Shown: piece after piece, positions 33,186 to 44,672 of the stretch | Layout: each line of letters begins with the position of its first letter | Numbering within the stretch: the stretch's first letter is position 1 | Assembly: GCA_934047225.1 (NCBI GenBank) | Contig: OW203985.1 | Coordinates: forward strand, 4,171,501-4,235,500 | From: Ypsolopha sequella | Lineage: Eukaryota > Arthropoda > Insecta > Lepidoptera > Ypsolophidae | Length of the DNA stretch: 64,000 bases | Direction of reading: 5' to 3' | Made by a program: the position numbers and the translations under genes | Notes under the pieces: model-generated | What the model was told of the DNA's origin: nothing | What the model saw: only the letters and a program-made list of their open reading frames with translations | Databases searched by the model: none

Positions 33186-33654
33186 TTATACATTTGATCT
33201 ACGTAATATAGGTAAAAAGAAATAGTTGCTATCGATAGTAACCGTGAGATAAGCTCTAGCGTGCAGTCTCAACAAATATTTTTACATTTAACCATGCGTC
33301 GAGTGTATTTGAACGCTTTTGTTCGTGGCGTTGCGGAGCCGAGCGTTTCTGTAATGTTGTTTTCCAATTGAATATGTATATTTTATGTTATTTCGTTGAA
33401 TGAAAAAACTTTGAAAAAGAATTGTAAAAAAGTTTTGATCATTGCAGTTTTTTGTATTCGAAATTGGAGTGAACCGTAAAAGCACTAAAAATAACCAACA
33501 AAATAGCAGGTTTTATTCGAAGAGCGATACTTTTCCAATAAAATTGGTTTGCAATAGCACCAGAGGTGCTACGTTTCCATTACAATTAGAAAAATGGCGA
33601 AAGCTTTATTACGTTTTGACAGGGGCGGTTATTGGTTGGCTCGTTTGTCTTATT

Positions 33655-33740
33655 CTCGCGGATAGGTTCATAGCTCAGTTGGTAGGACGCCAGACTCTCA
33701 ATCAGAAGGTATCGTTTTGATTCCCACCGCCAAGGGGCAT
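33655..33740 (+). mobile_element. tRNA-derived SINE head (family of 62363)
   Basis: ATAGCTCAGTTGGTAGGACG is a clear A-box region, and TTTTGATTCCCACC stands at the B-box. It shares CTCAGTTGGTAG.AC..C.GA and CTCTCAATC with 62363-62432. No acceptor-stem pairing, so not a functional tRNA. Confidence 0.6.
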
Positions 33741-34644
33741 GCTTCAACTTGGGGAATTATTGGGTCATGCAGTATTTTGTCTATTCAGGAAACAATCATT
33801 GTTAAATCTCTGCCGATTTAATAGCCTAGAAGGCGGTGAACAAAAAAAAACAAGTCGTACTATTACATATAGGGAAATGCCAAGTGAACATTTTAAAATA
33901 AGCCATATCATAAAGTATGAAATAAAAAATTTACGAAAGTATTTCAACAAAAAGTTGAAAATATATGTGTGATGAATGACGAGCGCAGTGTTGAAGAGTC
34001 TGTATAGGTTGCCAGGCAATATAAATTTGGGAGCCGAGCGTTGCGCGGTGAATCCTTTAGTTTTAACAAATTTCATGATATTGCCAATCAGATCGTGATA
34101 TTATACAGGTAGTTGATTTGGTCCACAACTTGCTTCACATGAATATAAGTATACATGAACATTGCTACGAAAAGTAGCATACAAAAAAAACAATTAAAGA
34201 AGGAGCTATGCTTTGTCTTATATGTCCTAAAATTCTCTTGATAAATGGTCACTGCGGCGCAAAGCACTATTACCTAGCTGCTTGAGTGCCTCAACTCACC
34301 ACCTCACTGCTCCGCTAAAGCTAAGTCAATTTTGTTATGTCTGTCCTACACTAGACGTTTTTATGTTGCCCCCAAAATTACTTTACAAAAACTTTCTTTT
34401 TTATATCTTTTTCGTCATCAGTATCGTGAAACCTACCCTGCTATGCGAGCACGTACGCGTCGATTAGATAAATTTGACAGATAGAATCGACAAATTCTAA
34501 ACGATCACCTTTATTACAATGAAATAAGAGATACATTTTTATTGATCGAATCGATGTCGAGTCGATACCAAGTTCATGCTAGTACCCCTGAGACGGAAGT
34601 TGCCGACCAAATCAACAACCTGTATAATCATCTACGTAATCTAG

Positions 34645-34694
34645 AACTAAAATCCGGAGTTCAGTGTTCTACCTACTGAGCTACAGTTGCTTCT
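34645..34694 (-). mobile_element. tRNA-like SINE head (minus strand)
   Basis: On the minus strand it reads AACTGTAGCTCAGTAGGTAG followed by AACACTGAACTCCGG, an A-box and anticodon-arm region like those at 33655 and 62363. Truncated before a B-box. Confidence 0.5.
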
Positions 34695-35094
34695 TTTATT
34701 ATCTGTTGTCTTAAGTAATTTAGATTTAATAAGAAATACTACAACTAAATAAAGTACCTTTCCTACTTATTAGTAACGACAGGGTACCGTTGCTCGAAAA
34801 GAACCTTATTTACTTAGAACAGAGGTCAGTTTAGATTCACTTATCTATGTTGTAAGCTTGTATGAGCAAGTAGCGACGGTAGGGTATCGTAAACAAGATT
34901 GCCCATGATTTACGGCGGTCGTTCGCGATCGACCTTCGCAGTATTCGAACTTTGCCCATAGACTAGATAGATTGCTTAGCTAAATTGATATAGCTTGCTT
35001 TAGTGGTTGTTGTGATGATTTTACGTCAAATATATATATTATATATACAGTAGCGTGCACAGACTTTTGACACCGGCTAGACAAAAAATGATCT

Positions 35095-35405
35095 ACATGA
35101 TCTACATACTCTAATTAACTTGTGTAGCCGAATTTTTTCGGTCTTCTTGTGGAACTAGAAAATATTTCTTTTTCTTTTAAAGTAGCAATAATTTTTTTTT
35201 GTCCATTTGGGAATTTTCGTTGTGGTTAGGGATCACATTTGCTATTAATTAAATGACAAAACTTTCTTGGTGTCCTTAGAAACAAAGTAATTTTATTTTT
35301 CATTTGATTTTTAAAAATGGCAGCTATCATTTGTGTTGCCAAAAAACATAGTACCTATAAATCGATTTAGACAAACTAGAAATTTTGTGAAAAGAAAGCC
35401 TGGAT
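35095..35405 (+). repeat. Dispersed repeat family R35, copy 1
   Basis: Shared blocks with 35695-35885 and 43985-44330 are ACTCTAATTAAC.TGTGTAGC, CGAATTTT.T.GGTCTTCTTG, TTAGCAATAAT, GGTTAGGGATCA and, with copy 3, AAAATGGCAGCTAT and ACAAACTAGAAATTTTGT. Non-coding. Confidence 0.7.
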
Positions 35406-35412
35406 TCGTGCT

Positions 35413-35461
35413 GGGGGCTCGGTTGGTGATCATTGAACCTGTTCCTGGTCCCTGGCCGGGT
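35413..35461 (+). repeat. Dispersed GC-rich repeat fragment (partner at 2855-2903)
   Basis: Plus-strand copy of the roughly 49 bp core described at 2855-2903. Confidence 0.6.
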
Positions 35462-35694
35462 CTCCGGTATGGGTTCGGGCGGTTGATTGGATTTCATCTT
35501 GTATAATAATATTTTACCTATAATTTTAATCGTATATATATTGCTACATAAATTAAAAAAACATTTAATCTAAGTAGTTCATGTACATTTATTATTTTAT
35601 TACATATATTTTTATAAGATTAAAATTTGACTTGTGAAACGTGTATTATATATACCTACTTTGCAAAATAAACTTTTTGAATTTTGAATTTTGA

Positions 35695-35885
35695 GACGTG
35701 AATATGTATACTCTAATTAACCTGTGTAGCCGAATTTTCTTGGTCTTCTTGTGGACCAAGATTTTTTTTTTTTTTTTAAATTAGCAATAATATTTTTTTT
35801 TTTTCGTCTTGGACAAAGTTGGGAATTTTTCTTTGTGGTTAGGGATCAAATTTGCTTTTAATGAAATGACATAAACTTTTATATT
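35695..35885 (+). repeat. Dispersed repeat family R35, copy 2
   Basis: Truncated copy: ACTCTAATTAACCTGTGTAG, CTTGGTCTTCTTGTGGAC, GTGGTTAGGGATCAAATTTG. Confidence 0.7.
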
Positions 35886-36599
35886 ATCCCTTCTTGTTAC
35901 TTTAATTGTCTGGAGATGCTCCAAAAAAGAAAACACAAATAATTGCTTGTTGCAGGTTAAATCCAGCTTTTAGTCATATGATATGTAATGTATTAGGTAC
36001 ACCATACTATAGGTAAATTAACTCATAAAATAACATCGGGTATGGTATATATACACATTATTTACGATATGTACATATATTTCTTGCCCTTCGAATTCTG
36101 GCTGTAATTAACTAGTACTTTTTTTATAGCTATATTTCTCACAAATGTTTACTTTTTTATTCTTCATTAATTTAAATTTCTTTCAATCTTGTTGTAATAT
36201 TGTTAAGTAGGTAGTTCTTCCAATAAATAATTCCGTTATAATGAAATCCTTGACAATATCAAGGATAACATACGTAAGAACAAAAACACACTCAAAAAGT
36301 AGATTAAGGGTTAGAGAAGCCCGAAAACTTGCTTTTTTAAGCTCATTACTACATAATAAAATTATGGATATTAATTTTATCTGATTGACATGTATGTGAC
36401 TATATTTACTGACATTTAACACAAATAAATGTAATATTATTAGATTAAATCACGCACAAAATCTCCGTTACTATTAGAATATATTGTTATAATGGTTACA
36501 GTTCTGAATTTATTATATATTATACATATACCTTGTATGTGTAGTCCATGTTCTACTTGTATGTAAGAATATCAAAATTACTTATTGTATAAATTCCCT

Positions 36600-36822
36600 T
36601 TACGAATATTCCAAAACTTACATACATACATATACTCTCGCCTGTCTCCCAGAGGGGTATTCAGAGACTACAGATTTCCATCTGCTACGATACAGACATA
36701 CCTCTTTCGCCTCATTCACACCCATCAATGTAGTCATACAAGCTCTTCTATTCCGGATACTATTGACATTGCCCTTCTTCAATATGTCGCCAATTTGGTC
36801 AGCATACGTCCTTCTAGGGCGG
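36600..36822 (-). pseudogene. RTE-like LINE ORF C-terminus, part 2 (after the MITE)
   Basis: On the minus strand it reads GRPRRTYADQIGDILKKGNV, then RNRRACMTTLMGVNEAKEVC and DRSRW-like YRSRWKSVVSEYPSGRQA. This is the conserved C-terminal tail of a LINE protein common in Lepidoptera (...GRGRPRRTY.DQI...RRACM...EA...C.DRS.WRS..). Part 1 lies at 37063-37195, separated by a 240 bp MITE. Another copy of the tail is at 55635-55770. Confidence 0.75.
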
Positions 36823-37062
36823 CCTGCCCCCCTATTCTGTATCTTTAGTTGCCAACTGAACGAGGTGCCTATCATCAAAAACATAGATAAAAACTGAAAT
36901 TTCATAATTGCCTTTAGTGGGTATTGAACTATTAACAATCTGTGTCGTCACTTCAAGTGCGAAAATATCCTTAGGACATCGGAATTCGATAGTATATCTA
37001 TGTTTTTGATGATAGACACCCAGTCCAGAAGGCAACTAGAGATACATAATAGGCCCGCTGGT
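36823..37062. mobile_element. 240 bp MITE, copy A, inserted in the LINE
   Basis: Left end CCTGCCCCCCTATTCTGTAT then CTTTAGTTGCC; inverted right end ACCAGCGGGCCTATTATGTA then TCTCTAGTTGCC. Just inside, AAAAACATAGATA and its complement TATCTATGTTTTT extend the inverted repeats to about 70 bp with mismatches. An equal-length copy is at 52047-52286. Confidence 0.82.
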
Positions 37063-37195
37063 CGAGCTGTTTCTTCTACTTGCGCACTACCTATATATTT
37101 CTTTTGTCACTCTACTTTCATTCATCCTCTCTACGTGTCCAAACCACCGAAGCATTCCTTTTTCTATTATAGTCATTACATCTTCTTTCAGGCAG
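37063..37195 (-). pseudogene. RTE-like LINE ORF C-terminus, part 1 (before the MITE)
   Basis: The minus strand encodes MLRWFGHVERMNESRVTKEI followed by Y, a stop, and C.SRRNSSTS. The WFGHVERM motif directly precedes the GRPRRTY tail in intact relatives, so the MITE split one reading frame. An in-frame stop shows further decay. Confidence 0.75.
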
Positions 37196-37199
37196 CAAC

Positions 37200-39340
37200 G
37201 ATCACGTATGTCGATATTTTATTCGATATTTTATGTCATTCAACTAAAACTTGCTTTCTCATTTTTTGGCTTGACGATGTTGCAGTTTTAGTTTTTGTTT
37301 CTAAATTATTGGGTATATTAAATATCGAATTGTTTATAAAAACGGTAAGGAACCTGCTGACTTCTGCGTGGGCCTGCCTTAAGAAATGTGCAGAAACATA
37401 TTTCACGCGGTAATATCAATACAACTGCATCAATACAAACTTGCGCATATGCCAAAAATTTATACTTCCGACTGGCCCCCGATAAATACAATAAGAAGCT
37501 CACCAAAATTTAATTTTTTTCTGAATCACTTCCCTCTTTCAAAGTTAAAGTGGCAAAGATTTTGTGTAACCATCACCATTACACATGATTTATTTTTATA
37601 TTTATTGTTAAATAATATTAGTATTTCCATAATAATTGTTCTTAATATTTTTCATGAAACATATATATTTTAAGATTATAAGGCATTTTTTTGTTTGTAT
37701 TAATATTCAGTAAGTGTTATTAATTATGTTATTGTGTTAATGTGTAGCGTATAATTCGTTTTGTATGTCTATATGGTACTATAAGTTTATTCGTGTGTCT
37801 TTATGTATAAAACTATTCATTGTATTGTGACTGTTTGATACCCTGATAAATAAAAATAATAAACTCTTACGAGTAAGATCAATACACGATCAATACAAAG
37901 AAACTTAGCCTACTGTGATCCACCTACCTACGTTTTTTCAAAAAAATACAATAAAATAAAATAATAATAATAATAATACATATATAAACATACTGTTTAA
38001 TTTAATGTTTAATCGTAACTTGATCTGATTCATCCATAACTTTGTCTTATGTACGAGTAACTGTATGTGGCGACGGGCCTGTGTGAGAAGCGTGCGTCTG
38101 TGCGGTATTGCTGCGATCGTGGCCTGTCACCCTAACCCTAAGATTCATAGATTTTAAATGGATTTTTAAAACATTTTTGTAACTTTTCGGTTTTTAAGCA
38201 ATTTGATAAACTAATAGGACTTAAATTCATTACTGGGTGTTAAACTTGTGCAAAATAGATTAGATATCTACTGATTGATCCATAAGATAATTAAAAATAA
38301 TTTTGTTGTATGTACCTATTTGACTCAGATTTTAGCGAATTTAAGCGAATTACAATAGGCACTTTTAAACATTTAACATGATTATTTAAAATAAAGTATA
38401 AAAACATGTGTTAAAAGTAATATATTTTTACGTGCTACATTTAAATATTAAGCGTATATTAACTTTCGTTAAATTGTCCTAAATAATATATTTTAAGTAC
38501 TCAAGAAAAATTAAATTAGTGAAATTGAAATATCATTACATAATTGTTATTTAGGTGTTTGTATTCTTATTTTTTAAAAAGGTGTAAGAGTGAACATTTA
38601 CTTAAAATTGATAACTCATTTTAATTTTATTATTGTTTTAGAGTCTTAAAAAATAATATGTTTGCGTAATTTTTAGAGCTTAAGATAAACGAAAATAAAT
38701 AAACAGTGCTTATCTATTAAATTTTAATTAATGAGAGGCATATTTGATTTTCTATTGTAGCAAAGTAATCTTATTTTATGTACCTCCTGCACTCGGGTTT
38801 TAGATCTTGATAAAGTGTATTTTAATTGTTACTTTTATAATTATTATTCACGAAATCATTTTGATAAGTATTATTTAATGGGTTTATTGAGTGTAAACAT
38901 TTAAAGGTGATTCTTTAAATACGGCTTAAATACCTTTTTTAAAGTAATATGTTTGTAGGTACGTGCTACATGTGTGTATTAACCTGGTAAAAAAAAGTTC
39001 GATTGGACACTTTTACTAAAAACTGCCATAGATATTTAATTTTAAAATAATATTTAGTACTTGTAATTTAATTCATCGTTTTAAATCACAATTAGAAAAC
39101 AAATTTCACGTTTTGGAATAAGTGAATGTCAGTCTATTTATTGCTTTTGAGCTTTAAGGGTCGGTTGCGCCAAACATGCTCTCGCGTTTGGACAATTAAG
39201 CATATTAAAACAAAATATTTCTAACAAATGAAATTTGGGAGTTGAACTACATTATAATTTTTCAGATTTGACACAAGTATGACAATCATCGAGAAAAAAA
39301 AAATCAGAAAGATCAGTAAAATCACGGAAAACGTAATTTT
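37200..39340. other. AT-rich interval without a recognisable gene
   Basis: Very AT-rich. A CG-rich patch at 38065-38125 stands out but is short. (AAT)n lies at 37960-37978. At 39159 GGGTCGGTTGCGCCAAACAT resembles the terminus of a common lepidopteran MITE and might mark the start of the element that follows; no matching right end was found. Confidence 0.5.
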
Positions 39341-39354
39341 GCTTTGGTTTTCAG

Positions 39355-40060
39355 ATGGTTCTTTTTATGATCAGTCTTTTCATAAGTAACGTCATTTATG
39401 AAGAGTTAAACTTACTATTTATAAAATCTATAGATGTGCTTCAGAAAACATCAAAGTCTTTGTCTCCTGTCTATTTCGATGATAAAGATGAAAGTAAAGA
39501 CGAACAATATGAACAATTACAACCAGACTTCGTGAAAAGCATTTCGCCAAAATCTATTAATTTGACAGCAATAAAAAGTGTGTCGTCAAACTTAAAAAAA
39601 GCCTTGAACCCACCGTCCATTGTATATTCTGACGACAAAGATGTTTGAACTAGACTTCGAGTTTAGTATTTCATTCGAGCTGATCGATAACTTGACTCCT
39701 ACGAACAATGTTTCGCCAGACCTTAAATTTATTCCAAAACAAATAATGAACCTTCTTAGCCCAGAAAATGAACAAGAACTGTTACCCAAAGGCACGCAAA
39801 TGGTATCAAAAGAATTGTTTACTAATCAAAAAATGCAATTAGAAGGAAAATTTGTAATTGATGATAAACTTTGGAAGACAATATATGAAAAAAGGAAAAA
39901 ATATTACCCATACTTTTTGAAAACGCTTATTAAAAAGGCTGTGAATAATATATGTTTATTGAAATTCTCGTATGCAAAGGCCACTAAAAAGAACACCATA
40001 CGTATAAGCGCCGAATGCAAACATGAATTCTACAAAAAGTTCGTCATTATAATAAAATAA
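39355..40060 (+). pseudogene. N-terminal region of the DDE/PHD/Ulp1 element protein (frameshifted)
   Basis: Two overlapping open stretches, 39355-39648 and 39620-40060, separated by a +1 shift. The first has acidic DDKDESKDE repeats (VYFDDKDESK and VYSDDKDV) and SP.SINLTAIKSVS. The second contains LEGKFVIDDKLWKTIYEKRK followed by KYYPYFLKTLIKKAVNN. No known domain is recognised. Similar composition and direction to the following fragments suggest one original ORF, with a possible start near 39355. Confidence 0.5.
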
Positions 40061-40269
40061 GATACACTTGTATTATCCGTTTTAAGTACAAATCCTGATT
40101 TTTGCCACGAACATTATTTGATTTCTTATGTCCGTAGTGTTGAACGTGATATTATAAAAACTAAACTCAAATACACGAAACCCTTGAAATAAAAGAAAAA
40201 AACAATTACTAAGGCAAATTATAAAATAATAGAATAAACTAAAAATCTACAAGATATCAAATCCGAGCC

Positions 40270-40959
40270 AACATAAGAAAAATCAAATCAGAAATCAACA
40301 AAGTAAATGACAGATCCAAAAATTATGCAATTGATATTATTCGTCTCCAAAAAGACCACAAAGAATACGTCAAGGAAGTGTCTTGACCTTTCTGTCTAAA
40401 AAGTTTTAGCAAAGAGCAGTGCCAAGTGTTGAAACAAGAAAAGCCATGTTTACTACACTTCGATGCAACTGGTAGTATTGTCCGTCCACCCAAAATTGTT
40501 GTAAAATGCCAAAAAATGTATGTTTATGTCAGCATTGTAACTCTAACCGAAAACTGTACAATATTTCCAGTCTTCACCATGATTTCGGAATGCCACGACG
40601 CAAATACAATTTCGAAAATATTGCATGATTTCCGTTACTTTTCAGAAAGTCAGCAAGCATGGCCAGTGTTTTCAGGAGTTGTAACGGACTTCTCATTTGC
40701 TAATGTTCACGCTCTTTGCAAACCTTTCAACCGATTCACACTTTCAGAATATCTTACGATATGTCACGAACAATTAGTGTTATCTGAGAGTATATCGTTA
40801 ACACAGCGATTCATAGATGCTGAGATGGTGCCCATATATCTTTGCTGTGCTCAATTTGTAAAAATGGCTTGCCTTGATATGGAACGCAACAAACTTAGGG
40901 AGCCAAGAAGATATTTCTTAAAAATGTATTGGCTTGCACAATCAATACAACTCAACTAG
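40270..40959 (+). pseudogene. Transposase catalytic-core-like region
   Basis: The main open part is 40426-40959 (177 codons), preceded in a decayed way by RANIRKIKSEINKVNDRSK at 40264 and a stop. It contains LLHFDATGSIVRPP (candidate first catalytic Asp), a beta-strand-rich YVYVSIVTLTENCTIFPVF, MISECHDANTISKIL, and GVVTDFSFANVHALC (candidate second Asp). LHxDATGxxV ... xxTDFSxA is a pattern I recognise from uncharacterised metazoan transposase-like proteins that also carry zinc fingers and an Ulp1 domain. The acidic third residue would lie in the next fragment (AAMENYFNYLK). Confidence 0.6.
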
Positions 40960-41208
40960 ACAAACTAAATACAATTGTATAAAACTTGTGCATATTATTG
41001 AATAGTCCAACTAAAAACCAACAAACGGAGAGTGCAATAGAAAAAAATATTTACTCACTGAAAAAACACATGGTCACATGTCCAGAAGCGTCAGAAGAGA
41101 AGAGTTTGAAAAAATGTACTAAGTGTGTATCGAAGTGTGTAAAAATGTACTAAGTTCATTACAAAATGAACCAAGACAAGTCCATTTTATAAATGTTTTT
41201 GTCAACTA

Positions 41209-42018
41209 GTGGAGGGTATTGATTTGATGGACGAAATCGGTGGTAGCAAAAACCTGTTTTTTGACAAAGAGCTATTTCAAACAATGCTGAGTAAGTACTT
41301 TTCTTATTGCCCACTGTGGACCAGTATTGTGCATAAGGAAAAAAGAAAAAGTAATGCTGCAATGGAGAATTACTTCAATTATTTAAAGAACATAATCCTA
41401 AATGGCGAAAAGAATTTAAAAACGACTAATGTTTTACGCAAAATAAGAGAGGAAATGCTTTCAGAGACATGGCAAAGAAAGAAAAAGGCAAAGTACAGTA
41501 ATTTTGATGGTCGTTACCTAAAACAAAATATGATAGTAGATTCTACTGCAGATTATCCAATAAGTTGCAAAGACTCTTCCATCTTCGTTATTTCTGAAAA
41601 CGACCCAGATACTCAGCAGTGCTTATATTGCGGCCACGGCAGCATAAAAGGATCCATAGAAAAAATTATAGAATGGGTCCAGTGTGGAAGTTGTACTGGT
41701 TGGGTCCACATTAAGTGTATCGATGAGAAGGGCAAAAGATTTAACAACAACGAATCTTTTACGTGTATATTTTATAAACATACAGTAAAAATAAACTGTG
41801 ATGACGCGTGCACTGACGTAGACCCCCATCTGTTTATGGAAAACGGCTTAGTCAATGACTCATTATTTTACAAGGAATTACCAAATGGCCAAGGCTATAT
41901 TGTCACAAAGAAACGAGATATAAAATCTTCCATAAAAGAAATTTTAATCAAAGAATTTGTATCACTAGACGATAGCAAATGGCTCGTAAGTTTTGTAGTG
42001 AACCCACTGCCTTTATAA
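41209..42018 (+). pseudogene. Core C-terminus plus PHD finger
   Basis: An open frame of 269 codons. Residues ~45-65 (EKRKSNAAMENYFNYLKNII) look like the segment holding the third catalytic acidic residue (SNA..E.YF...K). Residues ~138-186 form a PHD finger: CLYCGHG, then VQCGSCTGWVHIKCI, then FTC. Cys/His spacing is C..C / C..C....H..C / C, but the last Cys is missing (FTCIFY), a sign of decay. After the finger the frame continues with no known domain to the stop at 42016-42018. The real N-terminus is upstream; the ATG at 41209 is only where the frame opens. Confidence 0.6.
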
Positions 42019-42073
42019 AATTAATAAAGAATCTGGAAGTCCCTATAATCTCGTTTCAGGTGAAAGATCAACT

Positions 42074-42460
42074 ATGTACATGAGGGCTGACATTGACGAT
42101 TTAATAAATAATAAATTACCCGAGCTTCAGTCACCACAAAATACACAGACTGTTTTACCTGTGTGCCACGCTAATCATTATGTGATGATCATAATTGACC
42201 CAAGAACTTCGATTGTCACTGTTATTGATCCTATGGGCAATGAGCAAGCATTAAAATAATTTTATTTAAAAAGAGCAAAAGCAATATTAAAAATACAAAA
42301 TGCAATTGCAAAATACTACTTCACACTATTCAAAAAGATTTTGTGAAGTGTGGTGTCATAGTAATAAATTTATTTGAGAAACATTGCCACAACAATTCTT
42401 TGGAAACGCTGATAAAATTTAGTAATTACAGACTGTACTTAAAAACAATGCTCCTCAATA
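42074..42460 (+). pseudogene. Ulp1-like (C48-type) cysteine protease domain, frameshifted
   Basis: 42074-42259 encodes VLPVCHANHYVMIIIDPRTS followed by IVTVIDPMGNEQ, matching the His/Asp half of Ulp1 proteases (HW.L..ID......YDS-like). After a stop and a frame change, 42337 onward encodes DFVKCGVIVINLFEKHCHNN, matching the catalytic Cys half (Q.D...CGV....FAE), with Cys at 42349-42351. The triad is therefore recognisable but split. Known family role: SUMO/ubiquitin-like protease; role in the transposon unknown. Confidence 0.65.
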
Positions 42461-42463
42461 ACA

Positions 42464-42667
42464 GTGACTATGAAAAACGTTTGTCTATACTGTGACCGAT
42501 TTGTTGAAATAAACTGTCTTAAATGTAAAAAATGCCTGCGATTTATCCATCCGCAGTGCATATTTAACATCAAAGATTTAAAAAAAGAAACAGAAGAGTA
42601 TCACCTACTTGAGAAAAGATTTAATATTTGCGATCTGTGTAAATACAATGGCCTTAATGCAAATTAA
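42464..42667 (+). pseudogene. Second zinc-finger module at the C-terminus
   Basis: 67 codons with CLYCDRFVEINCLKCKKCLR, then FIHPQCI, and NICDLCKYNG at the end. Spacing C..C, C..C, H..C, C..C fits a PHD/RING-like cross-brace. All eight ligands are present, unlike the first PHD. Confidence 0.55.
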
Positions 42668-42669
42668 TA

Positions 42670-43060
42670 GGTATGTCCAGTGCAATCAGTCACTGCGGTT
42701 TGTGGCGAGCCGATGGTGTGTGGTGACACCATGGACCCTACCTCTAGGGGAAACGCACACAGGCATGCGCTTACATACACACGTACACACAGCTACACAA
42801 CTCTCCACCGCTGCGCTTGCCTTAACCAGCCGGCCAGAGTGGAGATGCTAGAGTGGAACCTATGCTCCAGGTTAGATGTGTAAAACGTCATAGCGCCGCT
42901 TGACTCATAGCGCCCCGAAGACTCACCTCTCGACAACCTTAGCCGCTTACGTAGTGTCGCCTCCTGGCCATCCTATAGTGGCTAGATAGGCGGCCCACAA
43001 CAGCTATCCTGCTGGGTAGTCAAGCAGCAAGTCACTGTCTGAAATTTGTGAGAGATTTTT
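42670..43060 (+). repeat. GC-rich dispersed repeat, probably a LINE UTR, copy 2
   Basis: Shares blocks with 16335-16760 (GGCCAGAGTGGAGATGCTAG, GATGTGTAAAACGTCATAGC, ACTCACCTCTCGAC, TTAGCCGCTTACG). It abuts the end of the DDE/PHD/Ulp1 element. Contains ACACAC-rich simple sequence. Confidence 0.55.
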
Positions 43061-43744
43061 GAGGCATATGTCCGTTATCTCACTCAATAGCCCTAACTAT
43101 GTGGGACTGTCCGTTAGTGTATCTTAATGATACATTGAGGGAGAGGCCTCCGTGGATGCAGCTATGTCACATTTAGATTTAATGGTACCAAAGGCCTCTT
43201 CAATGTTGGCTTCGGCCCCATAATGACCGGGTCCCTATGGGCCCGTGACTGAAAAGTGTACCTACACAATAATAAAATACTTTATTGCACATTGAAATAA
43301 ATTGGTACAAAGGCGAACATTATACAAATAAGCATATTCTTCCAGTTAACCTTGGGTGTGGTGGATAATAATTATCTGGGATATTATTTGGGGTAGTGCC
43401 AAAATTTTATAATTTGCGGTGCACACTAAACATAAAGTATAAAGTATGGGGACAGGCGATTCATAAGTACTTAACATACCTAGTAAAATGTAAAAATATA
43501 TGAAAGCCTCATAACTTAAATATTAAAACTAAAAATTATTATATTAATACTAAAAATACAAAAAAATTATAAATGAAAAATTTAATATTCAAAATATTGT
43601 CACCACAAAGGAGTCGATTTTTTAAACAAGAAACTATCTCATACTTATTCAATATGGGTATTGAACTTTAGGTATTAAATAGCAAACCGTTAAATTATAT
43701 CATTTATTATGCTTGTTCTGTAAAGAAAAATACTAAAAAACCAC

Positions 43745-43870
43745 AAAACTGAGCTCTGAGCCGTGACTGTTACGATAACCGAAATACGTATAACGCGCTC
43801 TCGTAAAACTAGGTTTTTATAAAATAACTCAGCTTTTGGATGAAATAAAAACACGATTTGTTCAAACTAG
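43745..43870 (+). repeat. Dispersed repeat, copy 2 (relative at 2575-2700)
   Basis: See 2575-2700; same order of blocks. Confidence 0.5.
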
Positions 43871-43984
43871 CTAGATATTATTTTATATAAACAACCAACT
43901 AAATTTTGAAATCAATACTAGAGAGAAAATCAATATAAAGTCTAAATAAAAAATATAGATATTTTTGTTGTGCTTGGGTTTCAT

Positions 43985-44330
43985 ACTATGCTATAAAAGC
44001 AATGTCATGAAACATTCTTGGTTTCCTTAAACAAACTTCTTTTTCTTTTTCATTTGACTTTAAAAAATGGCAGCTATTTTTCATGTAGCCAAAATAGGTA
44101 CATGAAAAATCGATTTGGACAAACTAGAAATTTTGTATCAAGACGTGTCTATGTTAACTCTAATTAACATTTCTAGCCGAATTTTCTTGGTCTTCTTGTG
44201 GACCCAGAAAATATTTTTTTTTCTTTTAAATTAGCAATAATATTTTTTTTTTTAGTCGACCTGGACAAAGTTCGGAATTGTCGTGATCACATTTGCTATT
44301 AATTTAATGACATAAAACTTTAGGAGACAC
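43985..44330 (+). repeat. Dispersed repeat family R35, copy 3
   Basis: Block order is rotated relative to copy 1: the AAAATGGCAGCTAT...ACAAACTAGAAATTTTGT part comes first and the ACTCTAATTAAC...TTCTTGTGGAC part second. This suggests copies 1 and 2 together are one longer unit or that the family is tandemly arranged. Confidence 0.65.
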
Positions 44331-44609
44331 TGTACAATAGTATAGGGTCAAACTTTAGGAGTTTATTTACTGTAATATTTGGGAAAATAAATATTTACCT
44401 AGCGTAATTTACTTTAATAGAATAACGAGATGTTAAATATTTGCATGACATTTAAAATTAAAATGTGGTTAAAATTTTCGTGATCATTAACTATTTCTGG
44501 GTTAACAATGATTAGTTTGTAGTCATTTGGATAGGATAGCGATATGTAAAATTTTGGTTATAATTTCACAATAAAATGGAGTTTTAATTTTGGTGATCAT
44601 TTACTATTT

Positions 44610-44672
44610 TTAACCGACTTCAAAAAGGAGGCGGTTCTCAATTCGACTGTAATTTTTTTTTTTTTTTGTGAT
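44610..44672 (+). repeat. Lepidopteran 'TAACCGACTTCAAAAAGGAGG' repeat end
   Basis: TTTTTAACCGACTTCAAAAA then GGAGGCGGTTCTCAATTCGA and a T-run. I recognise this phrase as a very common interspersed repeat terminus in Lepidoptera; parent element not identified. Confidence 0.6.

Larger units (their letters stand above)
39355..42670 (+). mobile_element. Decayed large DNA transposon: DDE-like core + PHD finger + Ulp1-like protease
   Basis: A run of plus-strand coding fragments in shifting frames, all reading in one direction, with domains in the order catalytic-core-like, PHD, Ulp1-like protease, second zinc finger. It is broken by several frameshifts and stops. No TIRs were identified. Transposase plus Ulp1 combinations occur in a few eukaryotic superfamilies, such as the KDZ/Zisupton group and some CACTA elements. 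The superfamily is left open. Confidence 0.65.

Noticed and set aside
38130..38145. CCCTAACCCTAA as telomeric repeat
   Set aside because: Only two units, and insect telomeres use TTAGG; chance or trivial.
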